From Chelonoidis abingdonii (taxonomy: Eukaryota > Chordata > Testudines > Testudinidae), in contig NC_133778.1 in the NCBI RefSeq assembly GCF_003597395.2, forward strand, positions 15,141,805 through 15,205,804: 64,000 nt of DNA, written 5' to 3'. Made by a program: the position numbers and the translations under genes. Under the pieces are notes generated by a model. That model ran no database searches, was not told the origin of the DNA, and worked only from the letters and a program-made list of their open reading frames with translations. Position 1 is the stretch's first letter. Each line of letters opens with the position of its first letter. Below, in pieces: positions 9,473 to 20,095 of the stretch.

Positions 9473-12019
9473 CTAACCCAAATAGCCAGCATAAAATGTA
9501 TCGTGTGCCTGTTGAAACGTTGAGAATTTCCCCCCTTGGTCTCATACTATGCTGTTTTGTAGTAGTTCCTTCTCTTTGTATTCAGTTCAGCAGTGTTCTG
9601 TTATTATACTTTCACTGGTTTACAGGTGAGCAAAAACAGACATGTCTATGATGATAAGAAGCTGGGGCACAAGGAAGTGGAAAGCATTAGAGACCCTATG
9701 TCCGCCCAAAAACGGAACTGCATAGTAAATCCGATCAATCGAAATGAGTGGTAAGCCAACAAAGAACGTAGGGTGAATACAGATTTCTGAATGTTCTCAT
9801 GTAAAGCACTCCACAGAAAATTCTTTTTCTGTAGCACCACGACATGCTTCTGATTTGTATCAGAATACGTTAAGATAACGTTGCTTTTACTAAACTGACC
9901 AAAGTTAGGAATTTGGTCAGTTAAGGCTGGAAGTTGGCCTGGTTCCGCCTATGTAATGGGCCGTATCAAACCTTTTCAGCACATTGCTTTCTCCAACAGC
10001 CGACAATGCTGGTTGCAGTATTTGCATGTAGACAGAAAAAGGTAAGTCAAAAATAGTGTTATGACCTTGAGAAGATAAATTTCATGGCACATAGGTCAAA
10101 CTTTTATTTAAGCAATTCTTAAAATTAGTATGTAGGGACTTTGAGAAACATGTCATATTTACCCAATGGATTGTAACATCTTTTTCAGAGCTATTACAAT
10201 CTATCATGCAAATCAAGGAGGGATTTTTAAAATGGGCGTTCTTTACTCAGAAGGGCATAATAGCGCCGTTAGAAGCACTGTGCTGTATTATACAAATCCC
10301 TGTTAAGGGATGTAAAGAAAACCCAGATTACTGACCTATTTGGCCATAAGGGCTCTGTTTTAGAAGCACTTAGGCACACTTTAGATCACATGTCTGGCAG
10401 TCTCATACAGGACAAAAAGACTTCAAGAAATTTCAGTTGTTCAAGGGTCACCATTTGTTTGCACTGCAGGTACTTCTCCAAGATACCTCAACTGGTTTTA
10501 ATTCTCACTGTGCAAATGGATTGGAGGCACAGCATTCGCAGTATGCAACCTTAGCCCATATAACTGTGATTTTTTAAAAAAATGACATATAGCAGTGAAA
10601 TTTAAGGAAACAAAACAACTCCCCCATATTGCATTCTCTATGGCTGAGAGAGAAATATAAAACCCATAACCATGTGCGAATTTTTAAAATCACAATATAG
10701 CTCAAATTTCAGTCAGGAGTGGATTTTTTAAAGGCAAAGTTAAATGCTTCAAAACTAAGTGTAAAATGAAAATGGTTACTGAACCTTTCAAACAACAGAA
10801 TGGAATGGAATGTTAAAGGACAGAAGTAGGATCCCACCAATATGGGTATACTTTCCCCGGGAAGAACTTTCTGCATAGCCCCAACCTTTTGGAATAGTCT
10901 TTATGCCCACAGGAACTGATCAGGAAAAGAAGTAGCTGTTTGGTGTGAAAATAATGAAATAATGCCACTGATTTATTTAGGGCTAGATTCTGATGACTTT
11001 ATTCACTCTCACACCCAGTAGCACCTCATTCCACTAATAGTCCAACTGAAGTCAACGGGACCACTTACGGAGTAAAATGCTCTTCAACATAAGTAAGGGT
11101 CACAGAACATGGCCATACCATTTGGGAAGCAGAGGCAAATGTTTCTTTTATAAGCCAGGTAGATAGCAGAAATACTCAGAGTCAAAGATCTAAAGATATA
11201 GAATCAATTTAGCTTCATTTATCTTAACTTGATGGCATCTGCCTGCTGTCAGTTCATCTTGTATGAAAAAAGAAGAATCCTATTCCTGGCATCTTGAAAA
11301 TTAATGAAGCAGGCATGCTTCTATATCAATGATTATTAAATGCAACCTCAGTTTTGGCATGTCCTAATATCTGAGTGGTTCACTTTGCAACTTTCATCAT
11401 GTCCTTTTAATGCAGGATGGGAATGGAATATTAAGAATTACATGGAACAGTAGAACAAGCAACAGCCTAAAATCACGGGAGGGAAAGGATGAGCCACACA
11501 AATATCACTAGAATGTATCACTGTAACTGAAACAAAGCAGTGGGGATGTTAAGGATTCATCACACATCCAGCATGAAACCATTTATTTAAGGAAAGGAAA
11601 TGTATTGTTAGACAAGAGAATTCTGGACAAAATTTCCCATATATATTTAAAGTATTTGTGATGAATTTCCTTCAGCAACGCTCAATTTTTGTGTTTACTT
11701 TCTATGAACATTCACATGATGATCTAGTTTTACAGAGACAGATGTTCTCAGAAAGCGAGTATCAAAATCATTCATATTTGTGATAGTAATGCCTACACTA
11801 CAGATTCATCCACTCAGGGGAAAGGAACAGTTACATGCGACTTACCTGCCCAATCCCAACATACCAACAAAACTTGAACAGTTCAAATTGAATACTACTG
11901 GATAAATGTTTGCAATCATCCCCCAAATTTAAAAAAAATTGGTCAGACATTTCTGAATTATGAATAAGTTTGATGACATCATGAGATGCTCAGGAAACAC
12001 CTGTGAACCAAAAAGAAAT
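9473..12019. other. No gene found; one MITE at 10980
   Basis: Long AT-rich stretch with no recognisable coding frame. The only repeat seen in it is the MITE at 10980-11100. Simple runs are short. Confidence 0.45.
10980..11100. mobile_element. Palindromic MITE, 'AGATTCTGA' type
   Basis: GGGCTAGATTCTGATGACTT leads into a core with CCAACTGAAGTCAACGGGAC and ends AAGTAAGGGTCACAGAA. Same family as the clearer copy at 21500-21612. The palindromic arms are degraded here. Confidence 0.5.
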
Positions 12020-12330
12020 TAGGGGTAAAATTTTCAAAAGCTGCTAAGTGACTTGAAAACTTAAGTCACTATGGAAAATGAGATTTAGGCTTCTAAATAA
12101 CTTAGGTAGTTTTGGAAATTTTACTCAAAGGCCCCAATGCAGCAAAGTACTCAAGTGTGTGTTTAACTTTAAGAGGATTCTCACTGATGTCAGGTTACTC
12201 CTAACCCTGTGTCTTCACACTTCTCATCCCATGATCAAGGAACAGGACTTCAGCGGAAAGCCCTGCAATGTGACCAGAGCTTAAAGTTTAGCACCTGCCT
12301 AAGTGCTTTGATCAATGGGGTCCTTAATCT
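12020..12330. mobile_element. Composite of two short palindromic repeats
   Basis: 12025-12125 has TAAAATTTTCAAAAGCTGCT followed by a mirrored GGAAATTTTACTC. 12120-12330 begins GGCCCCAATGCAGCAAAGTA and ends GTGCTTTGATCAATGGGGTC, inverted ends of a second element with GTGTTTAACTTTAAGAG inside. Both resemble non-autonomous DNA repeats seen elsewhere in the window. Confidence 0.5.
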
Positions 12331-13078
12331 GTTTTACAGATTATTTGTTGTGAATTATTCATTCAACTCTAATAACTACTAAGAAAAACAAGTCAAATGG
12401 TGAAAGTTACCTTTGATACTTGGGTACAATGTCTTGTGGAAGAAATTCGCTCATTCTGAATTCATTCACCTCACCAATGGAGTTTTGGAATAGTAAAGGC
12501 CAAACCTTGCCCTGGTTTGGAGGTATGTGTTAGGAGGTAAGTATGGGCAGCCTCTTTCGTCACATAGCATACAGGGTTATAGTATAGATAATCTCCCAGA
12601 CACTATGGCAACTGTGGTCCTACAAGTCTCTATGAGAAAGATACACAGATACGCACCTATCTAGTGTACAAGAAAGCCACTGTTACTCGACACATCACAG
12701 CCTCAAGGAGCATGGTCAGGTGCGCAGCCAAGATGTACAGTATGAGCTATCCTGAGGTGAAAGGAACGCAGCAGAGGTAGCCACTTCCTCCATGGATCTC
12801 CTCACGTCCCTTCACTCTGAGCCATCCTTGTCCATGTAGCACAATGGGATTGCTGCTATCCTACCCACCCGAGGCAGTAGCAGCAGATGAGATCAAGAGA
12901 TTGCCTCTTAATTATGCTTGCATAGTGTCCAGGTCAAACGGGCCTCCTGCGAGAGGGGCTACTATAATATAAATGTTCACGACTGTAATATTTATTATTA
13001 TTTGCAGATCCTAATGATGGATTTGAATGTGACACAAAGAGTTTACAAGGAATCTACTAGCAACCCAAATTACACTCA

Positions 13079-13335
13079 GGCCTGGTCTACTCTACACCCG
13101 CTGGTTGATCTAAACTACGCAATGTGAGTTATGTTAGTAGCCTCAGTCGAGATAGCTTAGATCTACTTACTGCAGAGTCCACACTATGCTATGTCGATGG
13201 GAGATTCTCTCCCGCCGACATTGCTTCCACTCTCCCATCAATTGAGCATGTCTTCACTAGACCTGCTAAATCGATACCGCTGCATTGACTGCAGCAGGAC
13301 CAATTTAGTTCCATAGTGAAAACAAGCCCTTAGAC
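13079..13335. mobile_element. hAT-like MITE
   Basis: The left end CAGGCCTGGTCTACTCTACA pairs imperfectly with the right end TAGTGAAAACAAGCCCTTA. The interior contains GATCTAAACTACGCAATG, TATGTCGATGGGAGATTCTC and GATTCTCTCCCGCCGACATT, motifs close to the element at 17351-17652. It has no coding capacity. The target duplication is not recognisable. Confidence 0.65.
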
Positions 13336-13649
13336 TGAATTGTTAATGGAGCTACTCATCCAGCTCCCAGTCAATTTAAATGGGACTCAGCCATCTGATC
13401 CCTTAGGGAAGTCTACATTCTGCCCTTGGATATATGTTGGCAAGTCTCACTGAAGTCCCAGCATCCTATCCTAGTGCAGAAGATGACCTAATGTGAATAA
13501 ATCATATCTAATTTCTGTGCTTCTGTGATCCTAAATGCATTTAACAAGGCTAAACGCCAGCTCAAAAACACATGCTGTATATTCACTGCGCTAATGAGAT
13601 TGTGAACATGTGTTTGCACCTCTAGGGTGCCCCCTTCTCGCTGGATATG

Positions 13650-14198
13650 TGTCATAAGCAGATAGCTAAGGGTTAATGTCTCTTTCACCTGGAAAGAGTT
13701 AACAAACAACACCTGACCAGAGGACCAATCAGGAGACAAGATATTTTCAACTCTGGGTGGAGGGAATTTTGGGTGTGGGTCCTTTGTTCTGTCTCTGTGT
13801 GTGCTCTCTAAGCTCTGAGGGTCATCACATGTCTCTACAGGCTCTCTAAACTTCTGATTCAAATAAGTAAGTACAAAGGCAGAAAAACAGTATAGCCTTT
13901 TACATTGTTTTTCAGGATTTGCAACTGTGTATCTGGCTGGTGGAGTTTAATGTGTATTTGGCTAAAAGTATTTTAAACTTGGATTCTGTCTGGATAAAGC
14001 TGTTTATCCATTTCCTATAAGCTAATCGACCCTGTAAAATTTCATCTTGATTACAGAGACAATTTTTATCTTTTTCCTTCTTTTATTAAGGTTTTCCTCT
14101 TTTTTTAAAATCTAAGCTGGTAATTAAGCTTAGAGGATTCATGCTGGTACCCAATATTTTGGACGCTAAGGTCCAAATTTGGGAATTATACCATAACA
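13650..14198 (+). mobile_element. Solo LTR, 549 bp, perfect 5-bp target duplication
   Basis: The segment begins TGTCATAAGCAGATAGCTAA and ends GGAATTATACCATAACA, so it has TG..CA ends. It is flanked on both sides by ATATG (13645-13649 and 14199-14203), an exact 5-bp duplication as made by retroviral-type integrase. Inside, CACCTGACCAGAGGACCAAT and ACCTGGAAAGAGTTAACA match an LTR family I remember as abundant in turtles. No internal region or second LTR is present, so it arose by LTR-LTR recombination. Whether it is ERV or another LTR order is not decidable here. Confidence 0.9.
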
Positions 14199-14376
14199 AT
14201 ATGGCATTGCAAAGGATTTGCCTCTCATACCCCCTGTGGTGACTACCTTCTCAGCTACAATGACCACTCTCAATGCCCCCTGGGGGTATGCTGTGGTTTG
14301 ATCCCCAGCCAAGACACATAAATGTCTAAGCTGCTTCTGGGGTAGCACAAACAAGTCCAAATAAAGATTCAAACTA

Positions 14377-14685
14377 CAGTAGAACCTCAGAGTTATGAAC
14401 TGACCAGTCAACCACACACCTCATTTGGAGCCAGAAGTATATAATATGGCAGCAGCAAAGACCAAGGGGGAAAAAACAAAGCAAATACAGTACAGTACCA
14501 TGTTAAACGAAACTACTAACAAAATATAGGAAAAGCAGCATTTTTCTTTTGCATAGTAAAGTTTCAAAACTGTATTAAGTCAATGTTCAGTTGTAAACTT
14601 TTAAAAGAACCACCAGAGTTACGAACATTTCAGAGTTACAAATAACCTCCATTCCCAAGGTGATCGTAACTCTGAGGTTCTTCTG
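14377..14685. mobile_element. Tigger-type MITE with TA target duplication
   Basis: The left end CAGTAGAACCTCAGAGTTAT and the reverse complement of the right end (CAGAAGAACCTCAGAGTTAC) form ~25-bp terminal inverted repeats. TA flanks both (14375-14376 and 14686-14687). CAGTAGAACCTC is a Tigger/pogo-type terminus. The 309-bp body is AT-rich with no transposase frame. A second inner copy of the end motif (CCAGAGTTACGAACATTTCA) lies near 14610-14630. Confidence 0.85.
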
Positions 14686-14687
14686 TA

Positions 14688-17340
14688 GCTTCGTATTAAT
14701 AGTTCTTCTGCCGCTCCCAGGCTCCACATAGTTCCCTGTTTGTATCCTGCCTGTTAAACACTAGCCCAGGGCTTCTCTCCATCACAGAAGCCTGTCTCCT
14801 GAGCAGTCACTCCATAAATGACCTCCCTCAGTCTACTTCTACAATTACTCATCTCTGAGGTGTGGAGCCTGAGTAATTGGGCACTTTCCTGTGGCTTGCA
14901 GGTGATAGGGGCTTAGCCTCAACAGAGTGATCTATGTTGGATGAGACCCACACCCTTGGTGCGGTTTATGGGAGCTTATGCAGAGACTTATGCCAATGGG
15001 ATTTTTGAAGACCAGAGTAAATCATATGCAGATGAGCTGCACTATAGGAAATGTTGCCCTCATTTTTGGTGGCATATGTTTTAATGCTTGTACCCTGACA
15101 ATAAAACCACACCAATCTGTTTTAATGTTGAAACAAATGCAGTTCAAATTCTAAGTTTGTGCCCACACAATTTGTCGGCTGTTATTAAACCATAAAGAGG
15201 AAAATGTGTGCTTTTATTTTTTCCAGACAGTCTTTTCTCTATTTGTTGCCTATCATTTTAACTGTAAACATTCAGCAAAGTGCGTAAGAGCTGCCTGCAT
15301 AATAATGATAATTATATACATGCAAAACATTATTAGGGAACCTTTCACCCCAAAACACGTCACTAACTATATACATACACAACACCACTACATTTTAGCT
15401 ACCAGTGGAGCTGGTGCTAAGCCAACTTACCCCAGTTGAGGAGATAGACTTAGAAATATACACATGGGTTACAACATTTAGAACTGGTTTCAGATTTCTA
15501 AAATTTGCCAAGTTTAGGGTTCTTTGGCTCTGGAGGTTTTATTCCAGGCACATCTGTAGTTAATGTAAGCATGTTAGTGGAAACTGGCAGTTTGGGAACT
15601 AAGGAACCCAAATAACTGTTAGAGCTTTACCAGCATAACACTAGTTACTCAGAAGGGGAATTTTACTGGTTAACATTTAGCAGTAAAATGTTTCACGCTG
15701 GCAATATCACAAAGGGTATCAAAATTCAACAAAACAACTACCACTCGCAAGAGGCTCTGAAGTGACTGCTTTAATTAACTTTCTTCTAATACATCTGACA
15801 CTTCACAGTAGTACCTGTTAAAAAATACATTTTACTATGTCTTGTTTCAGAACATGATCCAGAGCAATGTGGATGAAGATTTCTTCTAAGTCAAGTGGGT
15901 CAAGTTATCCCAGTTTTGTCTGTCCAATACAGCATGCACTCATCACACAATACATCACTCGGCCCGGGTGCTGCTGGAACACAGAGATCAAATTACCTTC
16001 TGCCCTGGAGGAATGCTGCCTCTTTCACCAGTGCAAATGATCTCACAGAGTAGTCATCTGCCTGTACTGGATCAATACCACAACAGAATACAGAGTCTTC
16101 AGTAATACTAGTTCCCCTTCACCTTATCAGACAAACCTTTACTGAGCCAAACCATGTTCTCCTTCCTGCTTAAAACAGCTCGGTAGGAACCTGAATCAAA
16201 GCCCACTGAAGTCAAAAGACTCCACTGACTTCTCTGGGCATTGGATCTGGCCCTAATGATATGCATTGTGGGCCTGATTCGTTGCTCTGGATGAGCTCTG
16301 TTCAATGTGAGAACAAGAGACAGAGATAGAAGGTGGCTTTAAACTACCCCTATGTTTCCTTACAGGATGCCCAGCCCTCCATCCCAAAGGGCCATTCTGG
16401 CACTTGGGGCTTGCTAGGGCATAAAGCGACCCTATCCACGCCCTCATTCCCCAAGGAACACTCCCTGTGCCAGAGGCAGAGAGGCTGAACGGTGACTGAG
16501 CTGCTAGGGTGGCTGTATGCACCTGGGGATTACACTTGGTGAATCCTCAGAGGGACAGATCTGGCTGGCTGGCTCTGCTGAAGCAGCACACAGCAGCTGC
16601 AGCGCGTTGAGAATGGGTCCCCATAGCTATAAATGGAGCTCTTCAATCAGTGCACTGGTGTACCTCCCACTGGCAGCCATAGGAGTTACTATTACTTATC
16701 AAGGGGGAAATAAACCCTCAGAAATAAAATCCCAAACAGGAACTCAGACAACAGCATGAAAATACCTTGTCCCGAGCAACTCCACAGGCTGGAAAGGAGT
16801 AAGGGGGAAATCAGCTCTAGAATGAAGGAAACTTTAGAGTCTCTTGGATCACATAGCAGAGAGGATCTGTGTGCGTTAGTGAAAACCACACATATCAAGT
16901 ATGTCTAACATTATCACATTTGGGTCACTCTGCCCTAGTATGAGCGATACGATTTTTAACAGGAATTCCACAGTCGGCCGAAGAATTTATGCATCTCCTA
17001 CCCTTACATCGCAGCTGCAGAGGCGACTTCTTCACAAACAATCACTCCTTCCCCAGCCATCTCCATTTAGAACAAAATGAACGTCAATCTAGATCGGGTC
17101 GTGACTCAGCACAGAGGAGGAGACAGCTCAAATCTGGAGAGTGCGCTGCTGAGAGGAATACAGTGCATGAATCACAGACATGATCTCAGGCACTGTGGGA
17201 TAAATACAGAGCTGATGTATATGTTAGACTCCCTCAGGCTCCCTTACCACCTACTTATCTCCACCCTACCAATAATGTAATGGAGTTGGTGTCACTTACA
17301 CCTTCTTCCAGATGTTGTGTGTGTAAGTTGGAGTCAGGCA
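14688..17340. other. No gene found; one MITE at 16185
   Basis: No protein-like frame. The interval 14700-15100 is mixed composition without a repeat that I recognise. 15190-15440 is AT-rich. 16300-17280 is richer in GC and has several 60-90-codon chance frames on both strands that overlap one another, none with family motifs. Confidence 0.45.
16185..16262. mobile_element. Short hairpin MITE, 'GAAGTCAATGG' type
   Basis: AATCAAAGCCCACTGAAGTC and GGGCATTGGATCTGGCCCT enclose AAAAGACTCCACTGACTTCT, a hairpin-type repeat whose two halves each carry ACTGAAGTC/ACTGACTTC. It is related to copies at 21500, 24290 and 62216. Confidence 0.5.
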
Positions 17341-17350
17341 GGGGATCGTA

Positions 17351-17652
17351 GCCCTGGTCTACACTGGGGGTGTGTGTGTGGGGGAATCGATCTAGGTTAT
17401 GCAACTTCAGCTATGTGAATAACGTAGCTGAAGTCGACGTACTTAGATTGACTTACCGTGGTGTTTTCACTGCAGTGAGTCAACCGCTGCCGCTCCCTTG
17501 TCGACTCTGCCTGCGCCTCTCGTGGCGCTGGAGTACAGGAGTCGACGGGAGAGGGCTCGGGTTGATTTATCGCATCTAGACTAGACATGATAAACCGACC
17601 CCCGCTGGATCGATCGCTGCCCGCTGATCCGGCAGGTAGTGTAGACATACCC
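17351..17652 (+). mobile_element. MITE family A, copy 1, ~300 bp
   Basis: Starts GCCCTGGTCTACACTGGGGG and ends AGTGTAGACATACCCC. A second copy lies in reverse orientation at 46430-46710 and shares ATCGATCTAGGTTATGCAAC, GAAGTCGACGTACTTAGATT, TTACCGTGGTGTTTTCACTG and TCGACTCTGCCTGCGCCTC in order. Near the left end is a small internal palindrome, CTTCAGCTA..TAGCTGAAG (17405-17434). It has no coding capacity. Confidence 0.8.
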
Positions 17653-17722
17653 CGAGTGACATGAGTATAGTCTCCCTTACACACTGGTAAAGCTGGAATA
17701 AGTAGGACTTAGGGGAGTGCAA

Positions 17723-18003
17723 GGCCTGGGCTATACACCATTTTTGCTCTACTCTAACTATTTTGGTTAGGGGGTGATTTTTTACCGAACTAGCTGTACC
17801 AGTACAACCATTAATGTAGGTACAGTTATACTGGTATAAAGGTGCCTTAGATCAGTATAGGTTATCCCCCTTCCCAAACAGGCTATACCCATATAAACAC
17901 TTTTATATCAGCATAACTGCATCCACGCTTGGGGGGTTGGACCACTTTTGCTGTACCAGGATATTTAAAGTGATACAACTTTTGTGCATAGACAAGTGCC
18001 TTA
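17723..18003. mobile_element. MITE, ~280 bp, TGTCTA-type ends
   Basis: The left end GGCCTGGGCTATACACCATT pairs with the right end GTGCATAGACAAGTGCCTTA. The body has repeated GTACCAGTACAACC / GGTATAAA / TATACCCATATAAAC blocks. Flanks GGGAGTGC and GGGAGTCT agree at 6 of 8 positions, a possible decayed 8-bp hAT duplication. Confidence 0.6.
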
Positions 18004-18489
18004 AGGGAGTCTAATGCAAATCATCACTGAACGTGGCCACGTAGCTTCTAAGTCTTACACAAATTAGGGTTGTAGATGGCTGAATGAGGTTGCTTTTTAA
18101 GACAATAATACCAGTAGTTAGGTCCCACCATCCTGAATGGCCACAGATCCATAAATGGCCCCATGAGCTCATTCTCTGGAATCCAGATTTTGATTGTGCA
18201 AACTAGAAATATTTCCCCCCATGTCAGCATTCAGTACGAACAACTTGCCATTTATTGTGCCAGGAAACTACTAACTGCAGACATCCTGGCAACTCGGCCT
18301 TTCCTTTTAAAGTTATTAAACACCCAAATAAGATCCACCTCTGAAGTGGCTTTCCTAACAGCTTCATGAGCCAAGATGCCTGCAGCACTTTAATATAACA
18401 GACACTAGACAACAGTTTTTCAGCACCAATGGAGGCTTTTAGAACTGGTGCTTTTAAAACAGCGATCATCAATCAAGTGGATCCTTCTC

Positions 18490-18720
18490 ACATTTATTAG
18501 GAATAGCACTAAAAAGAAAATTGGCTATTGCTTTTCCAAGTGCTTCCTAACAACTCATCCTAATGCTGCTGATTGGAATTATTAATTTGCAACAGAAGCT
18601 GTTTTAATTATTTCTTTTGCCTTTACTCCATTAGTGGCTCATTCACACAGTGATTGATAACTTTGACTCCTGCATTCTTTTGAAGGGAAAACTGCAATCA
18701 GCAGTGAAATCTATACCCAA
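18490..18720. other. Candidate conserved non-coding element (speculative)
   Basis: A non-repetitive AT-rich block with paired homeodomain-like cores (GGAATTATTAATTTGC, GTTTTAATTATTTC) and balanced composition, e.g. CATTAGTGGCTCATTCACAC. This texture is common in developmental enhancers, but conservation cannot be seen from one genome, so this is a guess to be tested by alignment. Confidence 0.2.
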
Positions 18721-18799
18721 TCTTGAGAAGAAGCCAGCCAGTTCACCATGGGTTTAAGCCAACACAGGGGAAGCACAAGCTCTGGGTAACTACATAATA

Positions 18800-18872
18800 A
18801 TACTTAGCTTTTTCATTTTGTAGTTTTCATCCACACATCTGAAGGGACCTCACAAAATAAAGAGTATTGTTA
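18800..18872 (-). mobile_element. MIR-like SINE, outer half, split by a CR1
   Basis: AATACTTAGCTTTTTCATTT, TTTTCATCCACACATCTGAA and GGACCTCACAAAATAA follow the same SINE segment seen at 32265 (..tttcat..gatctcaaagc..tttacaaa..). The copy stops where a CR1 begins and appears to resume at 19049. Confidence 0.55.
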
Positions 18873-19048
18873 CCTGATAGAACTCAGGTCAGAAGGGACC
18901 ATTATGGTCATCTAGTCTGACCTCCTGCACAATGCAGGCCACAGAATGTCACTCACCCACCCACTCCTGGAACAAACCCCTAACCTATGTCTGAGTTACT
19001 GAAGTCTTCAAATTGTGGATTAAAGACATCAAAGTGCAGAGAAACCTC
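18873..19048 (-). mobile_element. CR1 LINE 3' end, antisense
   Basis: GATAGAACTCAGGTCAGAAG, GGACCATTATGGTCATCTAG, TCTGACCTCCTGCACAATGC and AGGCCACAGAATGTCACTC are the antisense CR1 3' region, continuing through GTCTTCAAATTGTGGATTAA. It is about 175 bp long, 5'-truncated, and inserted into a MIR-like SINE. Confidence 0.85.
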
Positions 19049-19172
19049 AGTGTTACAGAAGGGAAAACTGAATCATAGAGAGATTAAGTGACCTGTCCTA
19101 AAATGCTAAGCAATCAGCAGCATACCTGGGACAAGAAGCTTGGTCTCCTGACACCCATTTCCATACTCCATA
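19049..19172 (-). mobile_element. MIR-like SINE, inner half
   Basis: ACAGAAGGGAAAACTGAATC, ATAGAGAGATTAAGTGACCT, then CCTGGGACAAGAAGCTTGGT and CTCCTGACACCCATTTCC match the antisense MIR/CORE domain. With 18800-18872 it makes one SINE interrupted by the CR1. Confidence 0.7.
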
Positions 19173-19219
19173 CACTGGACAAGGCTGCCTTTCACACAGC
19201 CACATTCGTTAACAATTTA

Positions 19220-19335
19220 CACTACAGTAGCACCTAAAGGCCCCAAATGAGGTTGGAGCCCCATTGTGCTAGGTGCTACACAAACACATGCTAAGAGATG
19301 CTTCATGATTCAAAGAGCTTAAAATCTAAGGAGCT
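19220..19335 (-). mobile_element. Shared LINE/SINE 3' tail, antisense
   Basis: ACACTACAGTAGCACCTAAA, GGTTGGAGCCCCATTGTGCT, AGGTGCTACACAAACACATG and AGAGCTTAAAATCTAAG. The same tail ends the SINE at 25500-25741 in sense orientation and the LINE at 61523-62035 in antisense. It is a separate insertion from the neighbouring SINE. Confidence 0.7.
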
Positions 19336-19537
19336 CCATTCCAGCAATCGACAGCGTGCAGGCTTGCTGAAATCAATGGGGCTCCTCACGGATCATCAGC
19401 TGTATAACGTGACCCTAAAAAGATGAAACAAAAGGTAGAGAAGGGGATGCAACATACAGGCTGAGTGATCAGAGCAATGGCTGGCAAATGTTGGATTTGT
19501 TTCATAATTGCTATTTAATATTAGTTTTATTTTTCCC

Positions 19538-19558
19538 TTTTTTTTTTTTTTTTTTTTT
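19538..19558. repeat. Poly-T tract, 21 T
   Basis: Uninterrupted run of 21 T (A on the other strand). It may be a poly-A tail of an antisense retrocopy, but no recognisable retrocopy follows, and no target duplication was seen. Confidence 0.9.
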
Positions 19559-19715
19559 AGTGGTGTGGGGTTTTGTTTATAATGGGTGAAGTAGTGGTAA
19601 AACAAGGAAAAGGCATCAGGGGTTGGTTTGAACAGACACACCAGAGCTACTGTAACCCACCTACCTTCTGGGTGTGGTGTTCTGTCCCATGTAGTGGCAC
19701 CGAGAACACTTAGAG

Positions 19716-19936
19716 CAGTGGTTCTCAAACTTTTCTACTGGTGACCCCTTTCACATAGCAAGCCTCTGAGTGCGACCCCCCCTTATAAATTAAAAACTCT
19801 TTTTTATATATTTAACACCATTATAAATGCTGGTGGCAAAGCGGGGTTTTAGGGTGGAGGTTGACAGCTCGTGATTCCCCTGTGTAATAACCTTGCGATC
19901 CCGTGAGGGATCCTGACCCCCAGTTTGAGAACCTGG
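19716..19936. mobile_element. hAT-type MITE, exact 8-bp target duplication
   Basis: The 221-bp element starts CAGTGGTTCTCAAACTTTTC and ends CCAGTTTGAGAACCTGG, inverted repeats of about 16 bp. It is flanked by ACTTAGAG on both sides (19708-19715, 19937-19944), an exact 8-bp duplication diagnostic of hAT transposition. CAGTGGTTCTCAA is a Charlie-like terminus. No transposase is encoded. Confidence 0.92.
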
Positions 19937-19984
19937 ACTTAGAGAGAGAGATAGAATGAGTCTGCTCTACAGCCTTAGCTAATA

Positions 19985-20095
19985 GTCAGCTGGCTTTTAG
20001 TTCACGCGGTAGAGACTCATGCACTAAGTTCCAAAGGTCCCAGGTTCAATCCCACCTGCCAACGACCGACGTTTGTCAGCATTACACTATGCCAA
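19985..20095 (+). mobile_element. tRNA-derived SINE head
   Basis: AGCTGGCTTTTAGTTCACGC, GGTAGAGACTCATGCACTAA and CCCAGGTTCAATCCCACCTG show a tRNA-like pol III promoter. The B box GGTTCAATCCC is at 20043-20053 and an A-box-like stretch lies about 45 bp upstream. The acceptor stem does not pair and the anticodon arm is not conserved, so this is a SINE relic and not a tRNA gene. Confidence 0.65.

Noticed and set aside
20003..20060. Possible tRNA gene (B box GGTTCAATCCC)
   Set aside because: The stems do not pair and the sequence continues as a SINE. It is a promoter relic.
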